A stretch of DNA of 64,000 nucleotides, from assembly GCA_035610365.1 (NCBI GenBank), contig CM069432.1:240216104-240280103 (forward strand). The letters run 5' to 3'. The translations under genes were made by a program, and so were the position numbers. Under the pieces are notes generated by a model. That model saw only the letters and a program-made list of their open reading frames with translations. It ran no database searches and was not told where the DNA came from. Source of the stretch: Aquatica leii (lineage: Eukaryota; Arthropoda; Insecta; Coleoptera; Lampyridae). Below, one piece after another: positions 33,166-44,936 of this stretch. Every line of letters begins with the position of its first letter. The stretch's first letter is position 1.

Positions 33166-34266
33166 ATATATTTTAATAAGATTTCTTTGATAATTGGATT
33201 TGTCGTTTTCGCACTTTAAACCAAATTACTACAGATAGTGAAAAGCAATTCGAATGTTCTTTGTTTACTGAATTATGTTAACTGTTGGGAATAAAAATAA
33301 TTTGCAGATCTTATTACCCTGCTATCAACGGTAAAATTAAAAGATGGGATCATACTGTTCAAGCATCTTTAAAATGTCATTTTCAGATCGTGCTGCAGAA
33401 ACATTGCTAACTGTTCTAGGATTTTAAACTAGTATTCTTTCAGACTTGGCTAAATGTGTAGCTTAACTAACCTACAGTAAATTAATTTAAATACCCTGTG
33501 ATTTTTTCAATTTTACTAAACTTAACGCAATGACACATACTTTTCTGAAAAATTAAAAAAAAACCTTTTAACAACTTTAAACCAACACAACCGGTTCATC
33601 AGTTAAACAGTAAACAAACTTTAATCTATCCTGATTCAACACCTTTAAGTTTGTATTTGTCATACATGATGCTTCTAAAAAACCCTTACAAAATTCATAG
33701 GATGACGGCCCATATGAAATATTACACAGATCAAACAAATATTTCACTTTGAAGATAAATAACAAACTGCAAAACATATGGATTCATAGATTAAAACCTG
33801 CTTACATACTTAATGATCATGAAAATCTACTACTATTTAAGATCAATCCTAGTGAAACAAAGCATTTAAAAACAACAGCGCGGCTAAAAAACAAACATTA
33901 TCAAGCAAAAAGTTACATTTCTTAGTAAATTAACTAGTTATCATTGGTTTTAATTGCAATTGGAAGTTTCTCCAGGCTCCGGGTATATCCAGAAAGAATT
34001 ACTGTAAAATGTTTTTCTTCTTCAGCCTCGATTTTTTTATCATTTTTAGTATCTTTTGCATTTTATTCTTTCATATTCCAATGGTTTTGATAATCGAAAT
34101 ACTTGAATGTTATCGATACAATTTTTGAACTGTCTCAGCTGTCTGTACTATGTGCACGTATAGTCGTTGTCACAAAAGATGATCCCTGCGTTATCTCCGT
34201 ACAAATTTAGAAAACACGTTCCATATAACGTTAAAGTAATCCATTCTTAAAGTGGAGTATAGATAT
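33166..34266. other. AT-rich noncoding DNA
   Basis: No gene. The small frame at 33577-33777 resembles nothing I know. Confidence 0.5.
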
Positions 34267-34406
34267 AAAATTGAATTATTTGACTCGATGTCTTTTCCAC
34301 AAAATATTGGTTTTAATTTATTTTATTTTATACATGTTTCGACATTATAAAATAAATTAAAACCAATATTTTGTGGAAAATACTTTGAGTCAAATAATTC
34401 AATTTT
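34267..34406. repeat. 140-bp near-perfect hairpin
   Basis: Arms of about 62 bp (start AAAATTGAATTATTTGACTC, mirrored at the end) surround a short loop with ACATGTTTCGAC. The inverse of that loop, GTCGAAACATGT, is the 3' half of the PLE-B hammerhead. No coding sequence. Confidence 0.75.
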
Positions 34407-35133
34407 AACACGTTCCATTATTCAAATTAAAATAGAAATCTGTAAGTACTACAAATATCACATCGCCATTTTTTGTTTGTGTTATAAATAAATCGTTCTT
34501 TATATTTTATCGTTGATTGAGATTAGTTGACATTTGCCATTACCCGCTTATTTACATTTTACAGTTTTAATTTCATAGAGTATATAAAACTTACACAGAA
34601 GTGAACAAAGCATGTTAAAATTCAATGGAAACCACCGTATGTGTTAACTTAATCATTTATCTGATTAATAGCCGCTTGCACTAGTTCAGTTTATAATTTA
34701 AGTGAGGCTTAACTTTTAAAATACGTTGCACTGCGTACTAAACTGGGCTTGAATTTGTCTAAATTGAACCTAAACCTAACCTCTAGATATTCTAAGACTT
34801 AAGGCCTAACTGCATCGAGTCACATATGAAGTGATGTTTCTGTAAGTATTACTTAATTTAGTTAAGCTCTACTTATGTAAAGTGTTCTGCACCGGAAAAT
34901 GTAAAGTACCATTTACTAAAATGAGAGTTTTTGGTGCATCAGCAAATTTAAGTTGCCGCGATACGAAAAATTTGACAGATTGACACTAAACAAAGAACCC
35001 GTCAATCATAATGAGTATTAATGTGGTATTAATATATACTACGTACAATAATGAATAATACAGGAAAATTACAAACAGTAAATTTTTTAAATAAAAATAA
35101 GTTCTTTCTTATGCATTGTGTGGCAAAACAAAA
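34407..35133. other. Noncoding DNA
   Basis: No gene or repeat recognised. Confidence 0.45.
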
Positions 35134-35800
35134 AAATTATTGAGTGCAAAGAAACAAATGGAGCAACACGAAATGCGAAACGGTTAGCATGTGACAGAAT
35201 TATCTTTGAAACTTAAATTCTCCAAGTAAAATTATAGGAGTAAAGAATATTTAAAAAACCGTTATGAAAATAAAAAAAGCAGTAGTTAGAAAACTAGCTG
35301 CAAGTAATAGACAGCAATTACCAGCAAGTGGAAGCGGAATGTATACACCTAAGACCGGTACGTGTTGAGATATCAAAGATATCAAACAGAAAAACAATTG
35401 AGGGTTAAAAAATTGAGTTTGAGGGTCATGCTTGTGGTATCAACTCCGAAGGTTTTTGCCCTAGTAATGATATCACAGATGTAATTATGGTCTGTCAATT
35501 ATTTAAAATTAATATAGTTAATTTATATTAACTTCTTTAGCTTGAAGACGTAATGCTTGATAATGGTTGTAATACAACACTACAATGATCTGACTCACAA
35601 TCACTACGGAATTTTGACGAAAACCAAGACAATAAAAAGAAGAAGGTAATTTATAGATTTTTGTTTTGTTTAATGTTAATTTTGTTTTATTAATTTTTAG
35701 ATATGCTGGGAGAGTTACAAAGGGAAAGATTTAAAGACTGCACCAAGTAAAAATTTGAAATTTGCAACCGATCGTGGAAGACCAAAGGCAGTACAGCGAG
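35134..35800 (+). pseudogene. Myb/SANT-like DNA-binding protein remnant
   Basis: IIECKETNGATRNAKR, then KEYLKNRYEN and, in another frame, RKLAASNRQQLPASGSGMYT. This matches the Myb/SANT-like domain of zeste-type regulators and Harbinger-associated proteins (K.K.DGAT...W..I...LK.RYDN.KK..R). A GTAATT...TTTTTAG stretch (about 35645-35700) looks like a small intron, followed by WESYKGKDLKTAPSKNLKF. Frames are broken. It could be an old transposon-associated gene or a processed host relic. Confidence 0.45.
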
Positions 35801-35807
35801 TTTACTT

Positions 35808-35858
35808 TACTTCTAATCCATATGTCATCTACTCTACGACATACGTGCTAACCCTACA
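35808..35858 (-). repeat. Truncated 3' LTR of gypsy-2
   Basis: ATACGTGCTAACCCTACA and neighbouring bases match the right LTR at 40385-40438. The outer part of the LTR is missing. A purine tract (AAAAAGGGAAAG on the minus strand, about 35859-35872) directly precedes it and fits a polypurine tract. Confidence 0.65.
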
Positions 35859-35989
35859 TCTTTCCCTTTTTATTTTTAAGATACAACATAGTCTGACATC
35901 CATGCTGGTTTGTTTATTGTGCGCTGGCTAACTCTAGCATTAAGGGCACCATCTGACACTAAATGTTCACTTTGCTGTGTTTTAGTTGT

Positions 35990-38800
35990 TTCATTTTCCT
36001 TGTCACTCATTATACCTTAGTTCAATTGCTTTTGTCATATCATTTGGCTGTACATTTTCTGGATGGAAATCCGAACATGTATCTTTAAATTTAAAATATG
36101 CAGCTTCAATTAAATGCCAACGATTTCTCCTATAACTACCTCCATCTGTTGATTTGACTATATATGATCTGAGTTAACTTGTTTTACTAATGACCTGACC
36201 ATATTTTTTAAGTACAGTTATTCAAACAGAACCACCACATTTTAATTCTGATAATTTTTTTACTCGGTATTTAGAATTATAATTATTTCCTGCGTATGTT
36301 TGCGTTTCAATTCCTTTTCATATATCCTTTGTACATGAACTGTTTCTAAAAATTTACTAAGTAGTAGAGGTAATTGAGCACGTAATTTTCTCGGCGTTAA
36401 TAATTCTGCCGGACTATAACCGTTATATAATACGCAAGTAAAGCCAAACAAATATCGTCATTATTTTAAATACATTTTTAGGCACTTTAACAGCTGCCTC
36501 GACACATCCATTAGACTGCGGATAGTGTGAACTACGAGTTATGTGCTTAATACTGTATTCCACCGCATAATTCTTAAATTGACTTTTAAATTGTCATTGC
36601 CTGATCTAATTATTTCAGGTATACCAAATCTAAAAAAGATTTCTTTTAAATGTTTGATAATTGTATTTTCAGTTAAATTTTGTAATAATTGGATTTCAAA
36701 AAATTGGGAACAATAATCTGTAGCTGTTATACCACGAGACATGTTTAAATAGATAAACAGCAACTTTCTGCCACGGTCGTATAAGTGCTAAATCTTTTAT
36801 GAATGGTTCTTTCTTGTTTTGCCTATTTTCGATACAATTGGAACATTTTGTTATCGTTTTCTCAATTTGTGTGGATAAACCGATCCACCAAACTGATTGT
36901 TTAGCCCTTTCTCTACACTTCTTTATATCTTGATGCCCGACATGAATAAATTTCAAACATTCTAATTGTAAACTTGATGGAATAATAATACGGGTCTCTT
37001 TAAGTAACAATTTTTTGCTTTGCGTTATTTCTGTAGGTAAGTTTTCTTTTTGTGACCATTCTCCGAGGACATACTCTTTTAGTTAATGGTAATGATTTTA
37101 TTAACGTACGAACATGAGCTTCAACTTGATCCGACAGCTCATCTTCTGTATTGTTTTCTCTCAAAAGTTTTCGCGATAAAGCATCCGCGACCGTTAAATA
37201 TTTTTCCCGAATATATTGTATTGCATAGCTATACCGCATTAAACGCATTAGAAATCTTTGGAACCGATGAGGTAATTCATCAATTGGTTTTGATTGCAAA
37301 ATTTGAATCAGTAGTTCATGATCTGTCTCTAAAATGATTTTTAAGCCTATAATATATTCTTTAAATATTTCATAAACTCAAGTAAGTGCTAAATGCTTCA
37401 CGTTGAATTTGTGCGTATCCTGTTTCAGTTTGACTTAGTGTACGTGATGCATAAGCTACTATTTCGCGGTTATTATTTATTTGGATTAAGGCTGCATTGA
37501 GCCCAAATGAACTTGCATCTCCGCTAACAATTATTTGTTTACTACTATCGTAATGTGCTAAACAAATATTTTTATGTTTTCTAACGCCGTTCTTTGTGCG
37601 TTGTCCCATTGAAAGGCAATATCATTTCTAAGAAGACAATTTAAGGGTTCTAATATTGGAGACTTATTCTGAAGGAAACGAGCATTGAAATTAATCATCC
37701 CTAATAATTGCATAAGTTCTCGTTTATTTTTTGGTTCGTGCATGTTTCTCATAGGTTCGATTCTGATAGAATTAATAGCTATCTCTTCTTTTGAAATAAT
37801 ATAGACTAAAAATAATATTTTTTAAACACCGAATACACATTTATCTTTATTTAGTGTGATACCCGCTTTATGTTTACTATTTAAAACTTGTCGCAATACC
37901 ATCTCATGATCTTCCCTACTTTTGGCAAATATTAATACATCGTCTACATGCCTAACTATAGAATTTATTCCCTCTAATACACTAGCTAGATGCAAACTAA
38001 ATTATTCGGGAGCACAAGAGATACCGAATGGAAGTTTACAAAACATAAGTCTCCCAAAAAGAGTTAGAAATGTTTTTAAAGCTTGGTAACTATGTTTTAA
38101 CAGTATTTGATAAAATTCTGAATTGCAATCAATTGAGAATCTCGTAACTTCGAAAAGTTTGTTTTTAACCTTGCTATAAGAAAATACGGTCTTAATATAT
38201 ACTTATTTAACTGTGTATAGTTGCAAGAAATACGTACTGAATTCCCCTTAGGAATCACAACTATAGAAGCTACCCAATCTGTACACTCCTCGACTGGGGT
38301 AACTATTTGTAATCGAACTAATCTATTTAGTTCTGCTTTCAGTTTATCGATAAGCGGAAGAGGTACAATTCTAGGAATTGGCTACACAAATGGTACTATT
38401 TTGCCCTTTATTTTAATTTCAATTTCTTGTTCACATTTGCCAATTTCTCTAAATATACCTGGAAATTCTTCTTCTATTTTGTACACACAACTGTTAACAT
38501 TATTAATCATTGAAGACTTTTTTTCAAAGTTAATTAGCTCATTAACTCTAGTACTGCTATCTTTAGCTCATTTATTATCTCTAGTCCTTTTATACCTGGC
38601 CTACCTAATATAACTTTTTGTAAATTTTGTATTACATAAACCTCAGTAACACATTGCTTTGACTTATACTTTCAGTTAATCAGGGCCTGATATTTTAATT
38701 TTTACTATATTTAATTTTTTCTTTAAATGAGATTCTAAGAAATTATCAGGAATACAAACAATATCAGCCCCTGTGTCTACTAAGAAGTGAATTTGCTTAG
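35990..38800 (-). pseudogene. Gypsy-2 pol: protease, RT, RNase H, integrase
   Basis: The protease active site is HFLVDTGADIVCIPD at about 38760. The RT (about 37750-38620) shows a VRHVDDVLIF active-site block, where Y is replaced but both Asp remain. RNase H (37080-37620) has VSGDASSFGLNAALIQ, YASRTLSQTE and a YLTVADALSR end. Integrase (36240-37010) has the H2C2 region (HVGHQDIKKCRERAKQSVWW, CSNCIENRQ), RFGIPEIIRSGND (the core Asp-Asn pair, with Ser-Gly before it) and NGYSPAELL. Frames change between nearly every domain, so no polyprotein can be made. Confidence 0.85.
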
Positions 38801-39537
38801 AAATTTCAACTATTTCCATAGGTACATACCATTGAATATTTTTTTTAATTAAATTAACTCTAATTGGACCTACAAAATAGTCTAAATCATCTTCACTACC
38901 TGGGCCGTCCTCTTCGGACTCTGGCGCATTTACATTTTTGACCACTTTCGGTTGATTGACTCTATATTTGCATACCTTTCTCCAATGGCTTTTTTTTGCA
39001 ACAATGGCAAACAGCATTATTTGCGGAGCAACTGCTGCGTTCATGTCGTTGAGATCCACACCACTTGCATATATAATTATGTTTTGCTTTATTCATCGTC
39101 GGATGGCTAAATCCCTTTTGTTTTGAAGAGCCATTTTTTGCCATGGTTTTTTACTTATCGCTTGAATTTCAAATTTTTGATCACCCTGCAAAATTTCATT
39201 TTGCTGTGATTGCATTTCTGCTCGTTTCACTGCCGTTACTGCATCCAGAAGTGGTAAATTGTGCTGTCGCTGCAAATATTTTCGTGTTATATTATCTAAT
39301 ATACCTACGATTATTCTATCCACAGTTAATGATTCTTTTAACTGTCCATATTCGTAGTGTTTTGCCAAACTGTGTAAAGCTGTAATATAACTATCTGCAG
39401 ACTCTCCCACTTGTTGAGTCCGTGAATTGAATTTAAATCGGTCGAATGTAACATTTTTTCTTGGAATAAAATAATCATTAAACGCTTTTATCATTTACTC
39501 ATAACTTACTGGTTATGTAGGGAACTGTAACAGAATG

Positions 39538-39547
39538 TTTTCACTTT
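39538..39547. repeat. Left target duplication of PLE-D pair
   Basis: TTTTCACTTT, identical to 39981-39990. Confidence 0.8.
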
Positions 39548-39980
39548 ATGGTTATAAGCGACATTCGGCTTAGACCGCGTCGTAGTATAACACCCCGGCT
39601 TAAGCTTGGTCCTAGTCTCTTCTTGAGAGCCAAAACAAGAAGTAGAACTTGGCCTTTGCCGTATTGTCGTTCGTGAACCCAAACAAACTGACGTTTCGCA
39701 AGACATTGCAGCTTGCATCTTCAGAGTGATAAATGTCACTGATATCAGAGTGATAAATGTCACTGATCTCTGAAAATGAACGTTGCAATGTCTTGCGAAA
39801 CGTCAGTTTGTTTGGGTTCACGAACGACAATACGGCAAAGGCCAAGTTCTACTTCTTGTTTTGGCGCTCAAGAAGAGACTAGGACCAAGCCTAAGTCTGG
39901 GCGTTGTACTACGACGCGGTCTAAGCCGAAAGTCGCTTATAATCATAAACATAACAACCGCGAAAGGTTAAGATTTTATA
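39548..39980. mobile_element. PLE-D terminal repeats, head-to-head pair
   Basis: 433 bp with no coding. The left half (minus) and right half (plus) are inverted copies of a PLE terminal region, meeting around 39730-39770 where ATAAATGTCACTGAT is tandemly repeated. The right half has a roughly 33-base tail (AACATAACAACCGCG...) that the left half lacks, as in PLE-A. A 10-bp duplication flanks the unit. Confidence 0.85.
39687..39727 (-). ncRNA. Hammerhead ribozyme motif, PLE-D
   Basis: Minus strand: stem I ACT, core CTGAAGA, extra T, stem II GCAAG/CTTGC, GAAA, stem III AC/GT, triplet GTC, stem I AGT. The core fits CTGANGA. The plus partner at about 39767-39807 has CTGAAAA and a damaged stem II. 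Confidence 0.78.
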
Positions 39981-39990
39981 TTTTCACTTT
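39981..39990. repeat. Right target duplication of PLE-D pair
   Basis: TTTTCACTTT, as at 39538-39547. Confidence 0.8.
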
Positions 39991-40290
39991 CCTCGCCCAT
40001 AATGTACAACAGAATGTCTATTTTTTCTGTATCGGTTTTGGCCGCAAGTCCCGATACCGACATATACCTTATAAACCTTTTCTCCATTGTATGCACCCAG
40101 GTATGGGTTAAATTATAATCAATTTTTTTTGGAGGACTTATATTAATTATATGTGAAGTTGTACTTGCATTTTCGTCTTTTTTGCTTTTGTTTGCCATGT
40201 TGTTTTTTCAACGGCGACACTTATAACGACTTTGGTTTTAATTTCCAAATTCTTTAATTTCTTTGTTGTATTTTATTTCTTTGTTTTCGT

Positions 40291-40308
40291 TTATTATCGC
40301 TGCCACCA
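40291..40308 (-). other. Gypsy-2 primer-binding site
   Basis: TGGTGGCAGCGATAATAA on the minus strand directly follows the 5' LTR. The matching tRNA is not identified. Confidence 0.6.
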
Positions 40309-40438
40309 TGTATGATTAGATGATTTAAGTTAATAAATCGGTTAATTAAGTGTATTAACATTAACTGCGATCTTTACCTCACTTATTACCTCTAATCTAC
40401 ATGTCATCTATTCTACAACAATACGTGCTAACCCTACA
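40309..40438 (-). repeat. 5' LTR of gypsy-2
   Basis: 130 bp, TGTAGGGTTAGCACG...ATACA on the minus strand, with TG/CA ends and the primer site directly inside. The inner part matches 35808-35858. Confidence 0.7.
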
Positions 40439-42707
40439 GAATTCAGATGCATACGAGTTTTTTTCCTACCAACGATTATACTAACAATTGATTTTATAAA
40501 TATTTAATCTTTTAATACGATGTTACCTAATTAGAAATTAATTGCTAGTTCTTTCAACTGTTTAAAATGGGAGTATTAAAGTTTTTATAACCTATAAGTA
40601 TAAAATACTTGATTTAAACAAATACACCATTCAACGCTTACAAAATTAAAGGTACACATGTTATCGTTTTGTTTCTGTTCTTTATTTTTTGTGCAATACA
40701 CTATTAAATAATAATTTAGTATAATTTGTGCGCATTGAAACAATATAATACTTTATTTTATTCTAGCTTAGTATTCGATTTATAAAAAGTTTATCTAAGG
40801 TCTTCAGGAATTTCTCAGTATTGTTTAAAGTTTTAGTTTATTTCATTAAGAAATATTATTTATGTATACGCTTAGATGCCATTGTTGTTAATAATTCATT
40901 ACCATTAAATGCTAATATAATATGCGTGCTATGGGTAATAATTTCCTAATGTTATTTACTTCTAGGATTCATTTCTGGTACAAACATATTTAAGTCAAAG
41001 TTTGTTAGAATGTCTAGAAAAACAAATTAGAAAACAAAAAATGTAAATAATTTACAATAAGACAAAATGTTAATGCATATTGCAGTATAATATAAAACAA
41101 TTATGCAATTACGTTTTTATGGATCTTTTAATTTGATGTAACTTTTTCTTGTTAGACAAGCAAGCAGTTTTATTAATTAGTTGTATTGTTTATTTAGAAA
41201 ATAGTTCTTATAAAATTATTGTAAATACAATAGGTGTACGTCATATTTCTCATTTTACACGTAGTCGTGCAATCGTGTACATCAATCAAATTTATTAAAA
41301 TGTTCTAAACGAGCTGTATACAAAAAACCTACAGAAAATGCAACAATAAAAATAGTTTGTGTCTTTCATAAAATGCAACCATTAATAGTCTGGCAATAGT
41401 AACAAGTTGATAATATCTTAAACTTGTACTACATTATACTTTTTGTGTCCAAGTTTACATCCAAGTTTCTATAAACTAGAACTTGTCAAAAAAACAAATT
41501 TAGCAAAAACAGAAAGAAATATAATTCTGTCTCTTTTCTGCGCATGAACTATGGTGCAAACTTGAACAGAAATTTGGATCGTTTCTAGTTTAAAAAAAAA
41601 TTAGACGCGATAAGTTTTCTGTTTCACACTATAATTTATTCTTTGACATGTTCTTGTTCATAGAAACTTGGATCTAAACTTAGACGTAAAACGTATAATA
41701 TAGACCAGATTTTAGACCCTACAAAGGTAACCAATAATAATAAAATTCCAGTTACAAAATGTATGTTTTTCTCTAATAATTTCCCGCATTCCATAGTAGT
41801 TCTGGAAATGAACTCCATCTACCGTTATCACTACCTAAATTATTTTATCTATTATCTGTTATTCATATAAAGTTTGAATAGTTTATCTGTTATCTAATAC
41901 TAGATAATTTTTGAAAGAAAAAAAAATTATCTATATCTATATAATTTAAAAATTATTTATTAACAACACTGATAATAGTTACTTATGTTACTAGTACATA
42001 ATGCATAACTTTATTGAACGCGCCCTAATTTATGACCAAGCGAGCCTGCGAGTGAGTCTAACATGAAAGCCAAATTCAATAATAAAGTGTATTATGTACG
42101 TGTTACATACAATATTTTATGTTGGACTGAATTTTAGTTAAATAATGTTGGTATATATCAAGCAAAATAAAATTAACCTGTACTTGAAATACCTCTATAC
42201 ATACATAATGTAAGTTAAGCAAGAAATTTTAATTAATTACATTAAAAATACTTTTATTTAAAAATCTCAGTGTGCTGTAGTGTTGGTATTAGTTACAGAT
42301 GTTATTGACAATAGATTTTGCCAATGCATACGCAAAGTTTCGTGAATTTAGTGCCCCGCCCACACTGTTTTTCGTATTATCTCGTTTTTAATAACTTTAG
42401 ATAAACCAACAACTAGAACTAATTCCTCCGACATTTCCACCACCACCGCTTTTGCACTAGCAACTCTGATGATACACTGCTAATTTATTAGCTAGGTCGC
42501 TTAAACACCGGCAAGTGAAGAGTATAGTAACCCGCCTCTCAACTTTTTCCCAGTTTTTTTACTAGCACCTAGCCCGGCTAGTGTTTGGATGCCACGGAGT
42601 TAGTTTACTATCAAACTAGCCATCTACTAGCTAGTAAACTCGATTCGTGTAATTGACCGTTAACTGTTATAACAAATATTCAAAAACAAGACATAACCGA
42701 CTCCAGT
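40439..42707. other. AT-rich noncoding DNA
   Basis: No gene. A less AT-rich patch at about 42345-42650 is dense in CTAG/GCTAG and has GTTTACTA...AGTAAAC at 42600-42640. It may be an old transposon end. Confidence 0.45.
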
Positions 42708-42854
42708 ATGAGTGAAATAAATTCAAGAAGCACTAAACGATGCAAATTTTGTTCATCCAGTTGTAACAACAAAACTGCTATTACATGGTCCAATTGTAAA
42801 AAAACTTTTAAGTAAACTTCATGCTACCCATATTTGTCCAACTTGTAAACAATA
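42708..42854 (+). pseudogene. Possible piggyBac C-terminal Cys-rich domain
   Basis: ATG then SEINSRSTKRCKFCSSSC, NNKTAITWSNCKKTF, a stop, and a shifted HATHICPTCKQ. The spacing of Cys pairs resembles the zinc-binding tail of piggyBac transposases. No catalytic part is nearby, so the call is tentative; another small zinc-finger relic is possible. Confidence 0.35.
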
Positions 42855-43361
42855 ATTCTATCTCAACATATAAGTTTTATTTTAATTTGTAGTGCATTTT
42901 TTTGTAATATTGTTTAATATATACTTTTTGTTGTATATAAATAATATTGAAACTTACATATGTTCAAAAAAATTGTTTTCGCAAATAACTGAAAAACTAA
43001 GCATTTGGCTTAGTTTTTTTTTAACTTCACTGTAATATTTGTTTAAAAAACTTAGAAGTGATAAATTCAATATTTCTATTCTTATCCTTAATTGGCACGT
43101 CACGGTTTTATTATTACAGATCCGGTATACGACTACTGCGTAACAGCAATGATTGGTACATGTTTAATTTAATGCTGCTCTTAGTCTAACACATTTAAAA
43201 ACCTACAGTTTAAAATGGACATTATTAGCATACATTAATTACAAATAAAGTGCACGTTTTGTATGATTACGGATACTTAAGCTTCTCGCTGAATTTCGTT
43301 TTGTTATAAAAATTTAAATTAAGTTTAGCATCTAAGCAAAATCGAGGACAATTACAACTCC

Positions 43362-43986
43362 CCAGTAGTGGTGGAGTTGATACCCTCGATAACTATCGAT
43401 AGTTGTTTTCAAACTAACGAAAACTATCAATAGTTTTTGATAGTATCAAAATTTTAAGTTAAAATTTAAGTTCATGCATTTTTTTTGTTTATCGAGAATT
43501 AATAATAAACAAAAAAGAACACATTTTATTTAAAATCATTCTTATAATTTTGTTAAGACGTTAAACGTAATTTATTTGAAATTAACCTACAGCTGCAAAA
43601 TTCACTTAATTTGGTTGAAAAATAACATGTCAACGTCTTTGGTTTTATGCTTCACCTTCTGTCTGAAGTAAGTTGACCCGATTTACTGAAAAATCTTTCA
43701 GATGGGATTGAAGATATAGTCTTACAAGAAGCCTTTTAGCACATTTTGTAGTGCGTCAAAAGTACCAAAAACCACGTCATGCTAGGTTTGTGCAATAACC
43801 AAATAGCGCAAGCTTTAAACGTACAGTTTACTCTTACATGCATTTTATTTACGAAAATTATCGGATTTGTCATTATTTTTACCACTATCGCTCACTATCC
43901 ATAGTAAACTTCAAACTATCGATAATGACGATAGTATTAACTATCGATGGTTATCGATAGTGCAATGAATTTTTTTCCGCCACTAC
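43362..43986. repeat. Possible hAT-like MITE with TATCGATAG arrays
   Basis: Ends CAGTAGTGGTGGAG and, inverted, GTGTAGTGGCGGAAA resemble hAT termini. Several ACTATCGATAG-like boxes lie near both ends (43390-43445 and 43875-43960). No transposase is readable with confidence, and I found no clear 8-bp duplication. Confidence 0.45.
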
Positions 43987-44936
43987 ACAATGCGACAATT
44001 TCGCCACCAAAGAAATAGTGAAGTAACAGATGCAATTCCCCAAAGCTCGAAATACAGACTGCAATGGCCATTATAAACAAATAATCAAAATTTAAAAAAA
44101 TTGTTATAGTAGTAAAAAATAACCGTTGAGATTGTGGTAACAATGACTCCACTACATCTACATTAATTAACCCTTAACATTTAAATATTTTTTGAATTTT
44201 AATTGTACCATTTAAAAAATCTACAGTTATACTCAGAACTAGTTTTTTTTTAAATTTAATTTAAACAAATTGACCATAACAGTTTGCTATATATTAAAAG
44301 GAAGTCTATTTCTTATAAACAATTTTTTGATAGATTTGTTTCTGAACACAATTCAGAAGAAATCTAATTCAACCCTTAATCTGACTAGAGTTTAGGCTCA
44401 GTTCAAAATTCCGAAATCTAAATTAGAAAAAGATTATTGTGGTCATTTCGACCAAATGTATAGTTCGGACGGTGGATTTTTGCACCTGTATGTCAACGTA
44501 ACCGATAAATGATGATTTCACATTATCACAATCATAGAGCCTATCACGTGATTTCATTGCATAAGATTGAATTAATGAAACAGGTTATTAGTGAAAGTGG
44601 AAGACAGTCCCGTGCCGTACATAAGGGCAAAGTCGTGTGGTGCACGACGGTGTCGAAAAGCCTCAAAACTCAAAAGTACAAAAAAGATAAAGCAACAAAC
44701 AACATTGTCAAAACAAAATTTATAATGATAAAAAAACCAGTAAGGAATTACATTGTTTTTTATTTGTTTATTATTTTGCTTTTACTCTTTGAGGCGATGG
44801 AACCGAATTACTTCTCGAAAATAATATATTTTCCAAATGAGAGTACGCAATAATAGCATTTATTTGATCGAATACGTAATACGTAACATGATAACATGAA
44901 TTGTGTGAACTCAAACAAATCTGACTTTATTCACGT
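43987..44936. other. Noncoding DNA with one unassigned ORF
   Basis: An ORF at 44509-44853 (114 codons) has a basic middle and a hydrophobic stretch (YIVFYLFIILLLLF). I recognise no family and see no splice or promoter support. Treated as chance. Confidence 0.35.

Larger units (their letters stand above)
38960..40198 (-). pseudogene. Gypsy-2 gag, split by PLE-D
   Basis: ATG at 40198 begins MANKSKKDENAST; the capsid reads TWVHTMEKRFIRYMSVSGLA then LLYIMGEESENI. After the PLE-D pair it resumes IKAFNDYFIPRKNVTFDRFK with FNSRTQQVGESADSY and LKESLTVDRIIVGI. The nucleocapsid has CKWCGSQRHERSSC near 39050. With the insert and one target duplication removed the frame reads EESENILLQFPT, then a stop and PVSYE, another stop, then MIKAF, so other decay is present too. 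Confidence 0.8.
35808..40438 (-). mobile_element. Ty3/gypsy retrotransposon (gypsy-2)
   Basis: Minus strand, in order: 5' LTR 40309-40438, primer site, gag, zinc knuckle, protease, RT, RNase H, integrase, polypurine tract, and a truncated 3' LTR. A PLE-D pair sits in gag. Many stops and frameshifts. Confidence 0.85.

Noticed and set aside
44509..44853. 114-codon ORF with a hydrophobic stretch
   Set aside because: No recognisable family, no splice or promoter context, and AT-rich composition makes chance frames likely. Listed only as unassigned.
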